Positions 16,318 to 19,484 of a DNA stretch of 19,484 nt are shown piece by piece; positions within the stretch are counted from its first letter, which is position 1, and every line of letters begins with the position of its first letter. Source of the DNA: Citreimonas sp042096055 (GTDB taxonomy: Bacteria; Pseudomonadota; Alphaproteobacteria; Rhodobacterales; Rhodobacteraceae). A model generated the notes under the pieces. It searched no databases. It saw nothing but the letters and a program-made list of their open reading frames with translations, and had not been told where the DNA came from. Location of the stretch: assembly GCF_042096055.1 (NCBI RefSeq), contig NZ_JBELMH010000069.1, positions 1 through 19,484 of the forward strand, given 5' to 3'. The position numbers and the translations under genes were made by a program.

Positions 16318-16320
16318 GCC

Positions 16321-16338
16321 CGGGGGCGACAGCCCCCG
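16321..16338 (-). promoter_or_regulatory. Hairpin directly before the yehY GTG start
   Basis: CGGGGGC-TGTC-GCCCCCG (minus strand) is a perfect 7-bp stem with a 4-nt loop in the 65-bp osmF-yehY gap. Its GGGGG arm is the only purine-rich run upstream of the GTG start, which begins 3 nt after the stem. The hairpin could limit yehY translation or protect the osmF mRNA 3' end. Confidence 0.55.
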
Positions 16339-16382
16339 AAGCGCGCCGCTGGCGGCGCCCGCGACCGCGCCCTGGGCCGCGA

Positions 16383-17291
16383 TCAGTCCAGCACCCCGGT
16401 CTGCGTCAGGTAATCCCGCGCCACGGCGGCCGCCGGCTCACCGCCGACCTGGATGCGGCCGTTCAGCTGCTGCAGCGTCTGCATGTCGAGCCCCGAGAAG
16501 ATCGGGTTCAGCACGTCCGGGATCGAGGGGTATTCCTCAAGCACCTCGGCGCGCACGATCGGCGTCGGCTCGTAGACCGGCTGCACGCCCTTGTCGTCGG
16601 CCATCACCACCAGCCCGGTGGCGCCCACGCCGCCGTCGGTGCCGTACACCATCGCCGCGTTGACGCCCGAGGTGCCGCGCGCGGCCGCCTGGATCGTCGC
16701 AGCCGTGTCGCCGCCCGACAGGATCACGGTCTGATCCTCGCCCAGATCGAAGCCGTAGGTCTCCTCCATTGCCGGAAGCACCGCGGGCGAGGACACGAAC
16801 TCGGTCGACGCAGCCAGCTTGACCTCGCCGCCCCCGGCGACCCACTCGCCGAAATCGGTCATCGTCTCGAGCCCACCTTCCTCAGCTACCGGGCCGGTCA
16901 CGGCGATCGCCCAGGTGTTGTTGGCCGGCGCGGAATCGAGCCAGACGATGTCGTTGGCCTCGGCGTCGAGTTCGCGCGCGCGCGCCAGCGCCTCGTCCGC
17001 GTTCTTCCAGACGTCGCTGTCGGCCTCGTTGAAGAAGAACGCGGCGTTGCCGGTATATTCGGGGTAGATGTCGATCTGACCCGCAAGCAGCGCCTCGCGC
17101 ACGACCTGCGTGCCGCCCAGCTGCAGACGGCGCGTGACCGGCAGCCCGGCATCTTCCAGCGCCAACGCGATCATGTTGCCCAGCAGGCCGCCCTCGGTGT
17201 CGATCTTGGACGAGACGGTGATGTCCGCCTGGGCGGCGGTGGCGAGACCGGCGGACAGGCCGGCGGCGGCGAGAAACGCTTTGGTGATCAT
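16383..17291 (-). CDS. osmF: Osmoprotectant periplasmic binding protein, OsmF/YehZ-like
   Basis: A 302-residue binding protein of the OpuAC/ProX-like family. The signal peptide is about 1-22 (MITKAFLAAAGLSAGLATAAQA). The mature part has SKIDTEGGLLGNMIALAL (28-45), QLGGTQVVREALLAGQIDIYPEYTGNAAFFF, APANNTWAIAV and GGDTAATIQAAARGTSGVNAAMVYGTDGG, which closely follow E. coli OsmF/YehZ, a glycine betaine binder. It is the first gene of an operon in the E. coli order osmF-yehY-yehX-yehW. The ATG at 17291 is preceded by only a weak GGAG. Choline, betaine or a related solute is the likely ligand. Confidence 0.94.
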   Translation of the reverse strand: MITKAFLAAAGLSAGLATAAQADITVSSKIDTEGGLLGNMIALALEDAGLPVTRRLQLGGTQVVREALLAGQIDIYPEYTGNAAFFFNEADSDVWKNADEALARARELDAEANDIVWLDSAPANNTWAIAVTGPVAEEGGLETMTDFGEWVAGGGEVKLAASTEFVSSPAVLPAMEETYGFDLGEDQTVILSGGDTAATIQAAARGTSGVNAAMVYGTDGGVGATGLVVMADDKGVQPVYEPTPIVRAEVLEEYPSIPDVLNPIFSGLDMQTLQQLNGRIQVGGEPAAAVARDYLTQTGVLD

Positions 17292-17320
17292 GGGTCTCGG
17301 GCTCCGTACGTGGCGTTACT

Positions 17321-17362
17321 GTTAATCTGATATCAACTTAGACGCCTGCGCCGTGGGGGCAA
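17321..17362 (-). promoter_or_regulatory. Candidate osmF promoter with operator-like inverted repeat
   Basis: On the minus strand TTGCCC (17357-17362), a 16-bp spacer and TAAGTT (17335-17340) resemble the other TAAG-type promoters here. Overlapping the -10 is GTTAAT-N5-ATCAAC (17321-17337, five of six pairs), which contains the 8-bp palindrome TGATATCA. It may bind a regulator of the osmotic operon. Both assignments are tentative. Confidence 0.35.
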
Positions 17363-17382
17363 CCCGGATGCTGCGCGCACCC

Positions 17383-17411
17383 TTGCGCGACCGGCCGCGG
17401 GGCGCTAAGCA
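17383..17411 (+). promoter_or_regulatory. Promoter of tRNA-Val(TAC)
   Basis: TTGCGC (17383-17388), a 17-bp spacer and TAAGCA (17406-17411) lie 10 bp before the tRNA. The -35 hexamer and the spacing are identical to those upstream of the convergent tRNA-Val(CAC), which supports both. Confidence 0.5.
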
Positions 17412-17421
17412 CGCCGCGCAC

Positions 17422-17497
<76 letters not shown>

Positions 17498-17675
17498 GCG
17501 CAGCCCTCCGGCCTGAGCTGACGGCAGCAAGCATCTGAAAATTATCAATATAGAGACGTCGGCCGGTCGCTCGGGCCGCGCGCCTGCGGGAAGCCATCGC
17601 GGTGCGCCTGCGTCCGGTGTGCGCGCCTCGCCAACGCTGAAATCGCGCCGGAGATTGTGCCGAAGAAGGGGAAAA
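17498..17675. other. Spacer between the convergent tRNA-Val genes
   Basis: These 178 bp hold no credible gene. After the minus-strand tRNA comes TTTTCCCCTTCTT (on that strand), which may help end its transcript. On the plus side I see no T-run after the TAC tRNA. An AT-rich patch (17537-17552) is the only compositional break. Confidence 0.4.
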
Positions 17676-17750
17676 TGGTGGGTGATGAGGGATTTGAACC
17701 CCCGACATCTTCGATGTGAACGAAGCGCTCTACCACTGAGCTAATCACCC
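17676..17750 (-). tRNA. tRNA-Val (anticodon CAC)
   Basis: A 75-nt cloverleaf on the minus strand with encoded CCA. The acceptor stem GGGTGAT/ATCACCC and anticodon stem CTTCG/CGAAG are the same as in the TAC gene. Its loop TTCACAT gives anticodon CAC for GUG codons, the T loop is TTCAAAT, and the D loop is one base shorter. It converges on tRNA-Val(TAC) and lies 153 bp upstream of the lon stop codon in plus-strand terms. Confidence 0.97.
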
Positions 17751-17760
17751 GATGGCGCGC

Positions 17761-17789
17761 TAGATACCGCCCCGACCTGCCATGCGCAA
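17761..17789 (-). promoter_or_regulatory. Promoter of tRNA-Val(CAC)
   Basis: On the minus strand TTGCGC (17784-17789), a 17-bp spacer and TATCTA (17761-17766) sit 10 bp before the tRNA. It has the same -35 hexamer and geometry as the TAC tRNA promoter. Confidence 0.5.
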
Positions 17790-17797
17790 GAGGCCGA

Positions 17798-17816
17798 TTG
17801 GCCGTTTTTCGGCCGA
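17798..17816. other. T-loop hairpin between tRNA-Val(CAC) and the lon terminator
   Basis: TTGGCCG-TTTTT-CGGCCGA forms a 5-bp perfect GC stem (extendable by one wobble pair) around a loop of five T. It lies just upstream of the tRNA -35 box and downstream of the lon terminator. It could be a back-up terminator or an architectural site; nothing further is visible. Confidence 0.3.
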
Positions 17817-17850
17817 ATTTCCGCACGGCCTCGACGCGCCGACGCCAATG

Positions 17851-17877
17851 AAAAAGCGCGCGACCGAAGCCGCGCGC
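17851..17877 (-). terminator. Rho-independent terminator of lon
   Basis: On the minus strand GCGCGCGGC-TTCG-GTCGCGCGC forms a 9-bp stem (one G-U pair) capped by the very stable cUUCGg tetraloop, followed at once by TTTTT. It begins 26 bp after the lon stop codon. This is the only canonical intrinsic terminator I found in the window. Confidence 0.9.
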
Positions 17878-17903
17878 CTGAAGGTTCGTTCCGGTGCCGC
17901 GCC

Positions 17904-19484
17904 TCAGTGGGCGCGGGCGCCGGTGGCCGTGTCCTCGCCCTGCAACCGCTGGGCTGCGGCGGCCTCTTCGGCCGCCTCGTCCCACTCGATCGGCTCGGGC
18001 TTCGAGACCAGCGCCAGTTCCAGCACTTCGGAGACGTGCTTGACCGGGATGATCTTCAGACCTTGCTTCACGTTGTCGGGCAGGTCGGCCAGATCTTTCT
18101 CGTTCTCCTCGGGGATGAGGACGGTGGTGATCCCGCCGCGCAGCGCAGCGAGCAGCTTCTCCTTCAGGCCGCCAATGGCGCTGGCGTTGCCGCGCAGCGT
18201 CACCTCGCCCGTCATGGCGATGTCCTTGCGCACCGGGATGCGCGTCAGCACCGACACGATGGACGTGACCATCGCCAGACCCGCCGAGGGTCCGTCCTTG
18301 GGCGTAGCGCCGTCCGGCACGTGGACGTGGATGTCCAGCTTGTCGAACGACGGCGGCTTCACCCCGATCTGCGGCGCGATCGACCGCACGTAGCTGGTGG
18401 CCGCGTCGATCGATTCCTTCATCACGTCGCCGAGCTTGCCGGTGGTCTTCATCCGGCCCTTGCCCGGCAGGCGCAGCGCCTCGATCTGCAGCAGGTCGCC
18501 GCCCACCGAGGTGTAGGCCAGCCCGGTCACGACGCCGATCTGGTTCTCGTCCTCGGCCAGCCCGTAGCGGTGCTTGCGCACGCCCAGGAAGTCGTCGAGA
18601 TTCTCGCCCGTCACTTCGACGCGGTCGGTCTCCTTCTTAACGATCTTGGTCACCGCCTTGCGCGCGATCTTGGCGATCTCGCGCTCGAGGTTCCGCACGC
18701 CCGCCTCGCGGGTGTAGTAGCGGATCACGTTGGTCAGCGCCTCGTCGGTGATCGAGAACTCGGTCTTCTTCAGGCCGTGCGCCTTCACCTGCTTGTCGAG
18801 CAGGTGCCGCTTGGCGATCTCGAGCTTCTCGTCCTCGGTGTAGCCCGACAGCGGAATGATCTCCATCCGGTCGAGCAGCGGCCCGGGCATGTTGTAGCTG
18901 TTCGCGGTCGTCACGAACATCACGTTGCTCAGGTCGTATTCCACCTCGAGGTAGTGATCGACGAAGGTGCCGTTCTGCTCGGGGTCGAGTACCTCGAGCA
19001 TCGCGCTCGCCGGGTCGCCGCGGAAGTCCTGGCCCATCTTGTCGATCTCGTCGAGCAGGATCAGCGGGTTCGAGGTCTTGGCCTTCTTCAGCGCCTGAAT
19101 GATCTTGCCCGGCATCGAGCCGATATAGGTCCGGCGGTGGCCGCGGATCTCGGATTCGTCACGCACGCCGCCGAGCGAGATACGGATGAACTCGCGTCCC
19201 GTGGCCTTCGCCATCGACTTGCCGAGCGAGGTCTTGCCGACGCCCGGAGGGCCGACGAGGCACATGATCGGGCCCTTCAGCTTCTTCGAGCGCGCCTGCA
19301 CGGCGAGATACTCGACGATGCGCTCCTTGACCTTGTCGAGGCTGTAGTGATCCTCGTCGAGGATGGTCTGGGCGCGGCCCAGGTCCTTCTTGACGCGGGA
19401 CTTCACGCCCCACGGGATCGACAGCATCCAGTCGAGGTAGTTGCGCACCACGGTGGCCTCGGCCGACATGGGCGACATGTTCTT
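17904..19484 (-). CDS. lon: ATP-dependent protease Lon, N-terminus beyond window
   Basis: The 526 visible residues are the AAA+ and protease domains of cytoplasmic Lon, which degrades damaged and regulatory proteins. The family is about 800 residues, so roughly the first 280 lie past the right edge. Visible are Walker A GPPGVGKT (78-85), Walker B LILLDEID (141-148, E146), a sensor-like TTANS (192-196), and the catalytic dyad S400 (PKDGPSAG) and K443 (GGLKEKL), spaced 43 residues as in E. coli. The C-terminus ends in an acidic Ala/Glu-rich tail (after about 500). The reading frame is open to the window edge; internal methionines near the edge are not the start. A strong terminator follows. Confidence 0.97.
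   Translation of the reverse strand, partial: KNMSPMSAEATVVRNYLDWMLSIPWGVKSRVKKDLGRAQTILDEDHYSLDKVKERIVEYLAVQARSKKLKGPIMCLVGPPGVGKTSLGKSMAKATGREFIRISLGGVRDESEIRGHRRTYIGSMPGKIIQALKKAKTSNPLILLDEIDKMGQDFRGDPASAMLEVLDPEQNGTFVDHYLEVEYDLSNVMFVTTANSYNMPGPLLDRMEIIPLSGYTEDEKLEIAKRHLLDKQVKAHGLKKTEFSITDEALTNVIRYYTREAGVRNLEREIAKIARKAVTKIVKKETDRVEVTGENLDDFLGVRKHRYGLAEDENQIGVVTGLAYTSVGGDLLQIEALRLPGKGRMKTTGKLGDVMKESIDAATSYVRSIAPQIGVKPPSFDKLDIHVHVPDGATPKDGPSAGLAMVTSIVSVLTRIPVRKDIAMTGEVTLRGNASAIGGLKEKLLAALRGGITTVLIPEENEKDLADLPDNVKQGLKIIPVKHVSEVLELALVSKPEPIEWDEAAEEAAAAQRLQGEDTATGARAH

Noticed and set aside
17545..17985. A 146-codon minus-strand frame across tRNA-Val(CAC)
   Set aside because: It runs through a tRNA gene and the lon terminator, so it is not a protein gene.

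Overview
The window comes from a high-GC alphaproteobacterium, most likely a Rhodobacterales (Roseobacter/Rhodobacter-type) species. The polyol operon has the Rhodobacter gene order smoE-F-G-K-S-mtlK-xylB, and the Lon sequence and TTGNNN-N17-TA-type promoters also fit. Almost everything is chromosomal catabolic, transport or housekeeping DNA. I see no insertion sequences, integrase, phage genes or CRISPR array.

Layout, left to right. (1) 1-8686, all on the minus strand and read right to left: a LacI-family regulator, then a sugar-alcohol operon encoding a periplasmic binding protein (smoE), two permeases (smoF, smoG), an ATPase (smoK), a short-chain sorbitol dehydrogenase (smoS), a long-chain mannitol/arabitol dehydrogenase (mtlK) and xylulokinase (xylB, cut by the window edge). 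Several junctions overlap (TGATG), and a strong stem-loop separates smoE from the membrane genes. (2) 8749-9969, minus: a membrane-anchored HtrA/DegS-like protease with its own promoter, divergent from (3) a plus-strand EamA/DMT transporter (10214-11167) and a small secreted SH3-domain protein (11245-11544). (4) A perfect 13-bp hairpin (11597-11629) lies between the convergent SH3 gene and a minus-strand gamma-glutamyltranspeptidase (11636-13420). (5) 13512-17291, minus: a four-gene osmoprotectant ABC transporter in the same order as E. coli osmF-yehY-yehX-yehW. (6) Two convergent tRNA-Val genes, anticodons TAC (+) and CAC (-), at 17422-17750. (7) 17851-19484, minus: a textbook terminator and the C-terminal two thirds of Lon protease.

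How it works together. Polyols are captured by SmoE, imported by SmoFGK and oxidised by SmoS and MtlK (sorbitol/mannitol to fructose, arabitol to xylulose); xylulose enters the pentose phosphate pathway through XylB. A near-identical 16-bp operator-like sequence (core TTTACGCGCG) lies just downstream of the -10 box of the lacI gene and again between lacI and smoE. This points to one local regulator that controls both itself and the operon. The osmF-yeh operon is a second, separate uptake system for betaine-like solutes.

I did not find a convincing undescribed system. The items most worth a second look are the paired operators together with an unusual hinge in the LacI protein, the hairpin pressed against the GTG start of yehY, the operator-like palindrome before osmF, and the inverted pair of near-identical tRNA-Val genes.
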